Shown here: positions 31,801 to 38,672 of the stretch, in pieces | How the letters are laid out: each line of letters starts with the position of its first letter | Position numbering within the stretch: position 1 is the stretch's first letter | Origin: a virus | Virus record (IMG/VR): IMGVR_UViG_3300020417_000001 | Span: 1 to 43,169 of that record | Reading direction: 5' to 3' (one strand) | DNA length: 43,169 bases | The notes under the pieces: generated by a model | Told to the model about the DNA's origin: nothing | The model's input: the letters and a program-made list of their open reading frames with translations, nothing else | The model's database searches: none | Translations under genes and position numbers: made by a program

Positions 31801-34402
31801 TGATGAGCGTGCCAAGGTCATTGCAATGGAAATGCGTGCAATAGCGCGTCAACTTGGCGGCGATATGCCAGCGATTGATGCCCTTAAAGAAGCGGCACGT
31901 GCGACAATATCACGCATGCCAACGAATGATGCGGCAAAGTTCTCTAGGTACCATCACGCCACACGCAAAGCAGCACGTGAAGCAGGAAAAGCCCTGGGCG
32001 CAAAAGATTATGAAACAGCCGTTGAGTGGAAGCGTAAAGAGCTATTAAACCACTTTATATTTATGGAAGCGCGGGATGCATCAAAAGACATTGATAAAAT
32101 CCTGAAGCATATGTCTAAATATAAAAAACAGACAGTGCGCCAGAAAATTGAAGTTGGTTTTATGGATCAGATTGACGCAATCCTGGACAGGTTTGAATTC
32201 AGCAAAAGTGCCACACTAAAAGATGCCAAGCAATCTTTATCCGACTTTATAGCAATGCGCGAAAAAGAAGGTGAGATTGTTAGTGCCACTGACTTTGTGC
32301 GTTCTGGCCGTGGTGTTTCATATAAGATTATGCCCATGGAAGAACTGCGCGGCTTATATGATACAATTCGCAACCTGGATAAACTTGGTCGGTTAGAGCG
32401 TGATTACAAACTAGAAGGGCAGAAGATTGATGCATATGATGCCGTTGAAGCGATGGTCAACAGCATTGAAGATCTTAATAAAACAAAACTCATAACAAAG
32501 ACATTCAAGAACCTTGGCGATAAAACCAAAGAATTTGTAACTGGCATTGATAAAGAACTCACGCGCATGGAATTCATTATGAAGGCGCTTGATGGCAATG
32601 AATTGCAAGGGGTTGTTCAAAGTATACTTTTCCAACCGTTCGTAGAAGCCCAGGCACAGTCTGAAAAATTTAGCCGTGATGTTCACGACCGCTTAAAAGT
32701 TATATTTGAAGCAAACCCGAACGTTAAAAAATGGGAAACAGTATATAAGGATGAAAAGCTTGGTGTTGATTTTAAGATCAAGAATATCATCACAATTGCT
32801 TTAAATATGGGCAATGCATCAAACTATCAAAAGCTTTTGGATGGTGGCGTCAAAGGGCAGTCCTGGACTGAAGAAGATATACAGCGAATTGTATCAAAAC
32901 TCACAAAGGACGATTGGGACACGGTGCAATCTATATGGGATCTGTTTGAAGAACTGCGCCCAGGGCTTGAAAACACATTTAAAGAAATGACAAACCTAAA
33001 TATGGATGTGGTTGAACCAACGCCAGTGCAAACCCCATATGGTGTTTATAACGGCGGATATATGCCGTTGGTATATGATCGTGAAGTCACATATGAAGGA
33101 AGCAGAAACCTTGAGGGCGTATCTATCCTGGATGATAACTTTAATATTCCTTCAGTGAATAAAGGTATGACACAAACAAGATCTGACTTTGTGGCACCTT
33201 TAGAATTGAACTTCGATGACATATTGCTAACACACCTGGGTAAAACAATTCACTTCATCACACACGGAAACGTAATACGTAAGGCCAATAGATTGATCAT
33301 ACACCCAATGTTTAAGAAGGCTGTTTTAGAAACAGCTGGTGTTGATACATATAACCAATTCCGCCCCTGGCTTCAGTCCGTTGCTAAGAACAGTGTTTAT
33401 GATGCGCCGGTTGGTTTTGTTGACAAGTTCTTTAGACACTTAAGAACTGGCGTTACAACGGTATTTTTGGGCTTTTCACACGGCACAATAATGAAGCAAA
33501 CATTGGGTATAACGACCACGCAAGCCGCTATTTCACGTGGTGAAGCAACGCAGAAGAATTTTTATAAAGCTATACGTTCTTATATATCTGCACCAGGCAA
33601 AGCTTCGCAGTTTGTTTTTGAAAACTCTTTAGAAATGCAAGGCCGATTAAATAATGTAAATGCTGACTTAACCAATGTCATTAAAGCTACCGAACGCGGC
33701 CACGGGGTAATGAATGACCTTCAGCGTGTTGGCATGATGGGCATTGCATATTCACAGGTATATACAGTGGATATTCCGACATGGTTTACAGGCTATTATG
33801 AAGGCATGGATCGCTTTAACGACAAAGACCGTGCAGTTGCCTATGCAGATGCTTTGGTACGTCAAACGCAGGGTTCCGGCGCAGTAAAAGACCTGGCAAA
33901 AATTCAGCGCGGGTCTGAAGCGCAGAAAACTGTATCAACCATGTTTGGGACATATATTCTTGGCGTATTGTACCCAAGACTTCGTGAACTTGGTATAGAT
34001 GCAAGGCAGCACAAAAAATGGGGCAGGGCAGCTATAACAATAATTCCATTATTGATAATGCCTGCAATGCTTGAAGCCTTAATGTCCGGCGAACCACCTG
34101 AAGATGATGAAACATATGCAGAATGGGTTGCAACAAAAACATTGCTGTATGGCACATCGGCCGTTCCTTTCTTTGGCTCTACTGTACGTGCAGCAACGTC
34201 CGATTATTACGGAAGCGGCTTCCAGCTTTCACCAATAGAAAGCGTTGTGAATATGGGCATTAACGGTATTAAAGATTTAGAAGACGGTGAAATTGATCGT
34301 GCCTTCTTTAAAGGTATGGCGGCATCAAGCGGATTGATATTAAAGCTGCCAACCTATCATCCATACAAAACAATTGAAGAAATTTTACTTCTAGCTGAAT
34401 AA
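25841..34402 (+). CDS. Giant polyvalent ejection protein (gp16 position)
   Basis: 2853 residues, one fifth of the prophage. It starts with GTG at 25841 (AAGG upstream). N-terminal Gly/Ala hydrophobic stretch at about 225-283. An LPD1-like zincin domain lies at about 1188-1300, with H1278-EWW-H1282 after NGTLGLAFGARGKGG. A MuF-C-like domain lies at about 1468-1615 (GREIVIGDTPEVYKMLGANP, IASVYGKDD, RLQLPKEV). A second zincin lies at about 1670-1790, with H1681-ESG-H1685 and HEQFARGFEAYLFEGKAPS. Long helical middle; an LPD38-like C-terminal region with a hydrophobic helix near 2730-2750. It is probably ejected with the DNA; the domain names are from memory. Confidence 0.85.
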   Translation: MSDLNPFMQAVGTVNEDLRNPFEAAAADLVNGEKAQLSSSMQLAKTGSADDHARALKASQKTGIPVDVVKTDLKQVEQDIEEHEFDYDALYQETPKTASFLMNPDNAGIAHDDVDSLTAFEKAAQTLNTKEANIFNEAGAVLEKQTAYPALLAVMYGVTDIETVAEYYADRSRALSNAQQNQPLYMQRFMNRFENAESFAGKAAVALTSPRAIGRTAFTQSPNSILPLASGYAFGKVGAAGGATVGSLVPGAGTASGAVVGGVGGFGFGAFAGGSFVEIAAYADQKLNEYGVDQTDPQQLIEFFNNPENAEAISELRAEAERKGITTAAVDAAFSLVGGRFLSAGRSGAKKAGDTAADIGVESVGEGTAEAAGQYAATGEVDAGDVILETAAGVGQSTGTAFIQGANRQGKDAVKIVGDEIKSLIKRSAQDVNAAERGNMLMDMFAGLSERVKQSKLKDRSPEKLKEHVRNSLAGTDAETVYVDSDKFTEYFQSRGDDPALIAEQLGILQQYEDAQESGGDLLMSHEEALVSLTQLDAYDDLSADMRVSPADMTYNEAQAFNEESQLILEDYIVHAREQADRALSEATSEDRIYEDVYNQLINTGMTPDVASKQATLHQAFYASQAKRNGMDAYKLYSGREFKIQRELPDSLKMPINELDFFVDRLKKYANGKLKLGTDNSPTLLEFIKSTGGINDNDQLAGDLIGQDIDRDAQGQLYQKTKRAIKENDTANQQDLFNPGNKKQGEGRFLDDIALDAWEKGYFPELQERPDTSTLVEAIKDELKGNARRSDQSYIDEAKPYDDALQLASELGLDIDKSTNKQIKDALFNAIETEAQQSEQSQQGLDTDDLIDKISDTEEEAQALKEKVSKVEKEEAETPEFKAEKKPAPIEQQERIDDFGEVLHGARKHEFEKFKDALSQDLPEDPSDITISKYFPIPNYEELNKAANGDIDYERIATLKAIRDNLPSKPKRYQKSWAEAIALYRELANKILDGELGLYAAQAELNKHDKHYTHLSKNVRKMILAADLYKKLGYPYYMNAKGYSLEDAMFSVYQGVKHDKPVRKHIVKMPKRFPEYFDTEQEALDFMRLKLEVEAKGGNKKKTRLDIYQVTKSGEIIIGKKVASNKYIDLKSGFKSLKEARLYLSDNEDALLVILEEKKKVPPQRRSTNDPRIGEDYRKGESITPDKFAQEFGFRGVQFGNYVEQGRRQKDLNNAYDALLDLANIIDVPARAISLNGTLGLAFGARGKGGINSAAAHYEPDNKVINLTKKHGAGSLGHEWWHALDHNIGERQEGGKYLSDNPILRKFSRKTGKEITDFPIRPEVVDAYKDLMKALVRETEIYKRSKELDKKRTKDYWSTDIEVSARAFESYLRHKAKQNNESNDYLANVFDNKKSQESDEYAYLTDEEMEKVAPYFDKIFQTFKTRETSEGVEFYQSGKKNIFKPKKDQANRYRESLKALEDGTANIGREIVIGDTPEVYKMLGANPYSMRINGSKIKRMLNKHEISYKTLEQLPEALADPIMVLDSSSQDKSFVVLTELLDEAGNSVMAAIHLDKSGEGAVLINKIASVYGKDDAGQFIRWIKQGKMLYADKKKALQWSRSNRLQLPKEVTATRHNKIIRKENLKNNKIFNQDVQGADNKGKYISFESAYNSEKRGSIKFSDNTATITLTEKADLSTFLHESGHMFLETFMNLASNDRAPDDIKRDRDILLKWMNVKSINDIGVEQHEQFARGFEAYLFEGKAPSIGLQSAFDRFKAWLMRIYKSIKSLDVNLTDEVRGVMDRMLATDEEIKYAQENLQFVPDSSIEELLNKTEQKEYRKLGEKATLEAREKALKESMKDIAREQKAWWKDEKAAVRKDVEDQVNQSPVFRAIHFLQKGKYLDRDTPEGIKPVKLSKKILIDRYGEESLKSLPRPYVYSNKGGTSPEVIAEMFDFSSADELMNALWNSEKREDVINRITNDRMKERHGDMLNDGSLEEEALNAVYNDERAKVIAMEMRAIARQLGGDMPAIDALKEAARATISRMPTNDAAKFSRYHHATRKAAREAGKALGAKDYETAVEWKRKELLNHFIFMEARDASKDIDKILKHMSKYKKQTVRQKIEVGFMDQIDAILDRFEFSKSATLKDAKQSLSDFIAMREKEGEIVSATDFVRSGRGVSYKIMPMEELRGLYDTIRNLDKLGRLERDYKLEGQKIDAYDAVEAMVNSIEDLNKTKLITKTFKNLGDKTKEFVTGIDKELTRMEFIMKALDGNELQGVVQSILFQPFVEAQAQSEKFSRDVHDRLKVIFEANPNVKKWETVYKDEKLGVDFKIKNIITIALNMGNASNYQKLLDGGVKGQSWTEEDIQRIVSKLTKDDWDTVQSIWDLFEELRPGLENTFKEMTNLNMDVVEPTPVQTPYGVYNGGYMPLVYDREVTYEGSRNLEGVSILDDNFNIPSVNKGMTQTRSDFVAPLELNFDDILLTHLGKTIHFITHGNVIRKANRLIIHPMFKKAVLETAGVDTYNQFRPWLQSVAKNSVYDAPVGFVDKFFRHLRTGVTTVFLGFSHGTIMKQTLGITTTQAAISRGEATQKNFYKAIRSYISAPGKASQFVFENSLEMQGRLNNVNADLTNVIKATERGHGVMNDLQRVGMMGIAYSQVYTVDIPTWFTGYYEGMDRFNDKDRAVAYADALVRQTQGSGAVKDLAKIQRGSEAQKTVSTMFGTYILGVLYPRLRELGIDARQHKKWGRAAITIIPLLIMPAMLEALMSGEPPEDDETYAEWVATKTLLYGTSAVPFFGSTVRAATSDYYGSGFQLSPIESVVNMGINGIKDLEDGEIDRAFFKGMAASSGLILKLPTYHPYKTIEEILLLAE

Positions 34403-34413
34403 GGAATCTATAT

Positions 34414-35535
34414 ATGACTGTATCTAATTCTGTTTTCCGCAATGAACATGCGGGAACTGGCGAAGCTGTTATTTTTGACTATGATTTTAAGATCTTTGAA
34501 GAAGGCGACTTGCAAGTTTATCGCTATGATGCCCAGGGCAATGAAAACCTGCTTGTATACAATGTGGATTATACAATAACCAATATAGGTGAATCTGGTG
34601 GCGGTAAGGTCAATCATCCAATAGACGGTTCTGCATATAGTACATTAGCAGCCACAGAGAAATTATTTATAGTACCGAACTATAAGTCCACACAAAGCAC
34701 AGTCCTTAAGAATCAGGGCGGCATGTACCCGCAAGTAATTGAAAACGCGCTAGATAAACTTACAGGCCTTGTTAAAACCTTAGAGGAAAAGATAAGCCGT
34801 ACAGTATTGATTGACCACCTCAACGGCATTTCCGCGAATGATGTTGTGGATTTCATAAAGAATATGGCCAGTAATTTGGCAGCAACCGTCACATATAAAG
34901 ATCAGGCTGCAGCCAGCGCATCAGCAGCAAGCGCATCGGCGGACTTGTCAGATCAATATGCGAACGAAGCTGAAGATGTTGAGGTTACAACGGGCAAATA
35001 CAGTGCATATCACTGGGCGCAAAAAGCTATGGAAGCTGTACTTGGCATAGCTAATGTAGTAGAGGATGAAACCCCACAGCTTGGCGGAAACCTTGATGTT
35101 AATGGCCACAAAATAATATCTGCGGATGACGGAAACATTGTATTGGAACCAGATGGCACAGGTGAGGTTGTTTCAAAGTCACACATCAATATGGGGGCAA
35201 ACAAGACCCTTCGCATGGGTGTTAATGCCATAGGATCAATTGGCGGTGGCGCAAGAGAAATTGACCTTGATTTAGGCCGGACTGTTACAGCAACCATTGA
35301 CACAAGCGCCACCACTTTTACATTCAGCAATCCCCTTCCAACGGGCAGTGCTGACGCTTTTGATCTAATCCTAACAAATGGCGGCTCTCAAACAATCACT
35401 TGGCCTGCTACGGTTGATTGGGTAAGCGGCACCGCACCAACGCTTACAGCTTCGGGGGTTGATCATATTGTATTTACAACCGTTGACGGCGGGACAAATT
35501 GGAATGGCTATGTAGCCGGATTGGATCTAAAATAA
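34414..35535 (+). CDS. Tail fibre protein with T7 gp17-like N-terminus
   Basis: 373 residues. Residues 1-140 match the T7 fibre N-terminal domain that anchors fibres to the tail: FRNEHAGTGEAVIFDYDF, then YDAQGNENLLVYNVDYTI and a conserved YKSTQSTVLKN. A short Ala/Ser-rich helix (about 165-185) leads into a beta-rich C-terminal part ending in SQTITWPATVDW and DGGTNWNGYVAG, a common fibre terminus. There is no obvious receptor-binding domain, so this is probably the adaptor on which a second protein is mounted. Confidence 0.83.
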   Translation: MTVSNSVFRNEHAGTGEAVIFDYDFKIFEEGDLQVYRYDAQGNENLLVYNVDYTITNIGESGGGKVNHPIDGSAYSTLAATEKLFIVPNYKSTQSTVLKNQGGMYPQVIENALDKLTGLVKTLEEKISRTVLIDHLNGISANDVVDFIKNMASNLAATVTYKDQAAASASAASASADLSDQYANEAEDVEVTTGKYSAYHWAQKAMEAVLGIANVVEDETPQLGGNLDVNGHKIISADDGNIVLEPDGTGEVVSKSHINMGANKTLRMGVNAIGSIGGGAREIDLDLGRTVTATIDTSATTFTFSNPLPTGSADAFDLILTNGGSQTITWPATVDWVSGTAPTLTASGVDHIVFTTVDGGTNWNGYVAGLDLK

Positions 35536-36302
35536 TGTTGCCATATCATAAAAAACTTTTGTTAAGCTCTGCTGGTAATGCACAAAAAATTAAAGCCGCA
35601 CATTTTGATGGTGGTGATAATATTTACCGTGGCTCAAGCCTTGTTGGTAGTGCCGATAGCTTTAAAGGCACACTTTCATTTTGGATTAGGCCAAACGTAA
35701 CAGCAGGATCACCGTATTCCAGTATGGCTGTAATTATAGGTAAAGATACCGGTGGTAGTGGGTCTTTAAGATATGATTGCTTTATAAACTCATCCAACAA
35801 TCTTATCCTGCGTTTGCGAACAGACAATGGGTCGAGTCTACTTATTGTAAATCTAGTGCTGACTATCACAGACTTAGAGTGGAACCATATATTGGTGTCT
35901 TATGATGCATCCTCTAACGTAGTTAAAGGTTGTGTAAATGATGTGATACAGGTGCACGGAATAATGTGGGAAAGCAACACAAGTGACACCATTGACCATA
36001 CTCTGACAGAATGGGGGGTAGGTAAAGGTTTTAACACCTATAACGAGTATGTCGGGGATATGGCAGATTTTTGGATCAACTTTGGGACTTATATTGACCT
36101 CACTGTGGTCAGCAATAGGCGGAAATTCATTACAGACGAAGGTTTGCCAGCAGACATGGGGGCTGACGGTTCAACGCCCCTTGGCTCTCAACCACCTATA
36201 TTCTTCTCAATTCAAGATGGTGAAGATGCTACAGACTTCAGCACCAATAAAGGGAATGGCGGCGCTTGGGTCGAAAATGGAACTCTCACTAATTCTATAT
36301 AA
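35535..36302 (+). CDS. Second fibre protein, LamG/concanavalin-like
   Basis: 255 residues. The start at 35535 overlaps the previous stop (TAATG). After a short leader, residues 20-215 look like a laminin-G/concanavalin jelly roll: HFDGGDNIYRG, GTLSFWIRPNV, LEWNHILVSYDASSNVVKGCVND and GDMADFWINFG, the classical strand pattern of this fold in phage receptor-binding proteins. It probably recognises a host surface sugar and is carried by the gp17-like fibre just upstream. Confidence 0.75.
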   Translation: MLPYHKKLLLSSAGNAQKIKAAHFDGGDNIYRGSSLVGSADSFKGTLSFWIRPNVTAGSPYSSMAVIIGKDTGGSGSLRYDCFINSSNNLILRLRTDNGSSLLIVNLVLTITDLEWNHILVSYDASSNVVKGCVNDVIQVHGIMWESNTSDTIDHTLTEWGVGKGFNTYNEYVGDMADFWINFGTYIDLTVVSNRRKFITDEGLPADMGADGSTPLGSQPPIFFSIQDGEDATDFSTNKGNGGAWVENGTLTNSI

Positions 36303-36314
36303 GGGATAAACACT

Positions 36315-36866
36315 ATGTACGTAAAAATAGAAAACAATCAAATTGTCGAAACCACAACATCTTTAAAAAAGAAATTTCCAAACGTGTCTTTCTCAAAGGA
36401 AACGCCTGAAACATTTGAGCAATGGGCAGTCGTTAAAACACCAGGCGATGTTCCTGAAGATAAGGTTGTTTCAGCTGAAATTGAATTAATTGATGGTCTG
36501 CCTTTTTATAAACTCGTTGATATACCTTTGGAAGACAAACAATTACATCTTAAAGAGTATGCCAAGGCTTATGAGTACAGCCCATTGACCGTAAATGATT
36601 TTACTGAAACCCCTTTAGATGATCACCGCAGATTTTTAAAAGAAGCAGTTGATTATCTGCGTGAAATTAATGCGCCTTCAGACACAACAATCATGTGGCA
36701 GGGTAAGGTAGAGGTTACGCTTGGAACTGCGCTTGCGTGGCTTCTGGCGGCTGCACCACGCCGACAAAAACGATTTGCCGCTGAAGGTGTTGATATTACT
36801 GCTTGCAGGACATTGCAAGAAGTCGAAGAAGCGTTTGATGCAGCAATTGCGGGGCTTGAAGCATGA
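36315..36866 (+). CDS. Fibre-associated protein of unknown family
   Basis: 183 residues. A beta-rich N-terminal half (MYVKIENNQIVETT, with aromatic strands) is followed by a helical C-terminal region (EDKQLHLKEYAKAYEYS, LTVNDFTETPLDDHRRFLKEAVDYL, TALAWLLAAAPRRQKRF). Proteins placed right after fibre genes often act as fibre chaperones or assembly proteins; the helical end vaguely recalls DUF4376. AAGGGAT precedes the ATG at 36315. Confidence 0.6.
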   Translation: MYVKIENNQIVETTTSLKKKFPNVSFSKETPETFEQWAVVKTPGDVPEDKVVSAEIELIDGLPFYKLVDIPLEDKQLHLKEYAKAYEYSPLTVNDFTETPLDDHRRFLKEAVDYLREINAPSDTTIMWQGKVEVTLGTALAWLLAAAPRRQKRFAAEGVDITACRTLQEVEEAFDAAIAGLEA

Positions 36867-37258
36867 AGATAATTTTTGCCCCGCAGCCAAGCATTACGCC
36901 AGTTAAAGAAAGCAATGATCTTTATGTATTAGATAAAGATTATCATTTCACCATAGAAATGAAGGGGTATAAACGGCGGCATGTTATTAAAAAAGGCTTT
37001 AAATATGATGGTGCAAGCGTCCCTTTATGGGGCGTTTTTCTTATTGGGCTACAGCGTGACGGTATACACCGTGCCGCCGCGCTTATCCATGATTGGATTT
37101 ATACGAACAAAGGTGAATGCGGAAAGCATTATTACACCAAGAAATTGGCCGACAAGATTTTTTATAAAGTGATGAAATATCACGGCGTGAAGTCTTTGCG
37201 GGCAAAGGCTGCTTACTTAGCAGTTAAGTGTGCATTTTGGAAAGATTGGGAAAGATAG
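36863..37258 (+). CDS. DUF1353 family protein
   Basis: 131 residues matching DUF1353 (PF07087): FKYDGASVPLWGVFLIG, then GIHRAAALIHDWIYTNKGEC, and helices after it. The conserved His-Asp (IHDW) pair is present. The family is widespread in phages near the lysis genes or tail fibres; its role is not established. It overlaps the previous gene by four bases (ATGA). Confidence 0.85.
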   Translation: MKIIFAPQPSITPVKESNDLYVLDKDYHFTIEMKGYKRRHVIKKGFKYDGASVPLWGVFLIGLQRDGIHRAAALIHDWIYTNKGECGKHYYTKKLADKIFYKVMKYHGVKSLRAKAAYLAVKCAFWKDWER

Positions 37259-37259
37259 C

Positions 37260-37520
37260 ATGGGCGAAAAAACTTATACCTTCACCGAACTAGAACTTGA
37301 ATGTTTGATTTCTAAAGCCAACACAAAGGCGCTTGAAGAATTCACACAGAAAATCGGGTTTGACGAAAAAACAGCAGAAGACATTAAAGCTATCTCACAA
37401 TTCGTTGACACATGGCGGCTGGCTAAAAAGGTGGGCTTTACACACATGATCAAGCTAGTGGTCACATTGGTATGTGGTGCAGTGGCGCTTGGCTTTGCGC
37501 AATTAATCATAAAACAGTGA
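37260..37520 (+). CDS. DUF6127-like small membrane protein
   Basis: 86 residues. The start at ATG 37260 follows the previous stop by one base. The layout, a helical N-terminal half with ALEEFTQKIGFDEKTAEDIKAIS and a WRLAKKVGF block, then one C-terminal transmembrane helix (about 62-83), fits DUF6127, known from alphaproteobacterial phages next to endolysin genes. It may help lysis, for instance as a holin partner, but that is inference. Confidence 0.65.
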   Translation: MGEKTYTFTELELECLISKANTKALEEFTQKIGFDEKTAEDIKAISQFVDTWRLAKKVGFTHMIKLVVTLVCGAVALGFAQLIIKQ

Positions 37521-37528
37521 GGTTAGAC

Positions 37529-37969
37529 ATGGACGTATGCGAAGAAGAACTTGATACGCTTGCCCGCACAATTTACGGCGAAGCGCGTGGTGAAGGCATG
37601 GCGGGGATGCAAGCAATTGCGAATGTCATTATGAACCGTGTCGCAATATCAGAGAGATATAAGAACGGCTATTGGTGGGGCAAAGGCGTTATTGGTGTAT
37701 GCAAAAAGCCCTGGCAATTCTCATGCTGGAACAAAGGCGATGTGAACAAGGCAAAAATTGAAAACATAGACTTTGACGGTGACTTTGTTTTTGCCATTGC
37801 GCTTGATATTGCAGAGCAAGCTTTGCTTGGTGAACTTGAAGATATAACCAATGGATCAACAAGCTATCATGCTGACTATGTAACGCCGAAATGGGTTAAG
37901 GACGATAAGCCAAAAGCTACTATTGGCCGTCATCTATTTTACCACCTAAAAGGAACGCCGCGGCTATGA
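37529..37969 (+). CDS. SleB-type endolysin (cell wall hydrolase)
   Basis: 146 residues of the Hydrolase_2/SleB family (PF07486). TIYGEARGEGMAGMQAIANVI near the start carries the catalytic glutamate E18, followed by NRV, the CKKPWQFSCWN block and a C-terminal ATIGRHLFYHL. These enzymes are lytic transglycosylases cutting peptidoglycan glycan strands. No signal peptide is seen, so it needs a holin to reach the periplasm. GAGG precedes ATG 37529; the longer frame from 37472 overlaps the gene before it and has no start site. Confidence 0.88.
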   Translation: MDVCEEELDTLARTIYGEARGEGMAGMQAIANVIMNRVAISERYKNGYWWGKGVIGVCKKPWQFSCWNKGDVNKAKIENIDFDGDFVFAIALDIAEQALLGELEDITNGSTSYHADYVTPKWVKDDKPKATIGRHLFYHLKGTPRL

Positions 37970-38223
37970 TGGAAATTCTAACCCCAAAAGATGACCCAAA
38001 AGATAAGCTTAGAAACAGGCGGCTATTGGCTTTTTACTTTGTTGTGCTGTTCTTATGTGCCTGGGCGCTGCTTTTAATTTTATACCTGGTCGGATTGCTT
38101 GATCTTGAAGGTGCCAAATTATTTCTTGGCTTCTTCGGATCCGCAGGTTTTTTGGCCGTCATTCAATATGCAATAGGGACATTTATAAATGATTGGAATT
38201 CTAGGGATATTAAAAAGCTTTAA
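37966..38223 (+). CDS. Holin candidate, two transmembrane helices
   Basis: 85 residues. A charged N-terminus (MMEILTPKDDPKDKLRNRR) is followed by two hydrophobic helices, about 22-46 and 51-74, and a charged tail. That is a class II holin layout, and it lies between the endolysin and the spanins. Holin families are too diverse for a sequence-only match. It overlaps the endolysin by four bases and the Rz-like gene by 35. Confidence 0.65.
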   Translation: MMEILTPKDDPKDKLRNRRLLAFYFVVLFLCAWALLLILYLVGLLDLEGAKLFLGFFGSAGFLAVIQYAIGTFINDWNSRDIKKL

Positions 38224-38521
38224 ATACTGGCGTTTTATTGGCGCAGGAATAGGCGCCTTTTTGTCTGTTCTGTTTTGTTTGTATTTCATCCATACCGTTC
38301 AGCAAAACGCTGTACTGAAAGGGGAAATAAAGCAGCTTGAAGCCAATATCAAGGCAACTGCTGAAGCCTATAAAATAAAGCATGAATCCGAACTAAAAAT
38401 AGAGAGAGAAACCGCCCGGTTGCTGGGCAAATTGGAAGGTACAGAAGACCATGAAAACGGTGATGTTGCTCCTGTGTTGCGCCGCGCTATTGACGGCCTG
38501 CGACACATTGAAAGGAAATGA
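38189..38521 (+). CDS. Rz: Rz-like inner-membrane spanin
   Basis: 110 residues: one N-terminal transmembrane helix (about 15-37, with FIGAGIGAFLSVLFCLYFI), then a periplasmic coiled coil (KGEIKQLEANIKATAEAYKIKHE) and an Arg/Leu-rich end. This is the i-spanin plan. The Rz1-like gene starts inside it in another frame. Together they fuse the inner and outer membranes in the last step of lysis of a Gram-negative host. Confidence 0.8.
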   Translation: MIGILGILKSFKYWRFIGAGIGAFLSVLFCLYFIHTVQQNAVLKGEIKQLEANIKATAEAYKIKHESELKIERETARLLGKLEGTEDHENGDVAPVLRRAIDGLRHIERK

Positions 38522-38672
38522 AATATTAGACGAAGAAATTATGAAGGTTAGACCATACCCGGAAGAACCTTCGGGCGAATATAAACAGGACGCCGTGGCG
38601 GTGTACCTGGTCAAAGCTAAAGCCGCATACCTTAGTTGTGTGGCCACGTTGGAAAGCAGAAAGGCAAAATAA
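38451..38672 (+). CDS. Rz1: Rz1-like outer-membrane lipoprotein spanin
   Basis: 73 residues. A signal peptide ends in the lipobox LLTAC with the lipidated Cys at position 17, so the mature protein is about 57 residues, attached to the outer membrane. The ATG at 38451 lies inside the Rz gene in a shifted frame, with AGAAG upstream, and the gene runs past the Rz stop. The stop overlaps the next ATG (TAATG). Confidence 0.8.
   Translation: MKTVMLLLCCAALLTACDTLKGNEILDEEIMKVRPYPEEPSGEYKQDAVAVYLVKAKAAYLSCVATLESRKAK

Noticed and set aside
25841-34402. Possible N4-like virion RNA polymerase, suggested by the size and place of the giant gene
   Set aside because: No polymerase motifs seen; the visible domains are zincin-like and polyvalent-associated.
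35499-35535. Frameshift joining the two fibre genes into one
   Set aside because: The first protein ends with a normal fibre terminus and the second has its own ATG in a TAATG overlap; no slippery run at the junction.
37472-37528. Longer endolysin start giving an N-terminal Cys/Trp-rich leader
   Set aside because: It overlaps the preceding gene and has no start signal; ATG 37529 has GAGG upstream and fits the family length.
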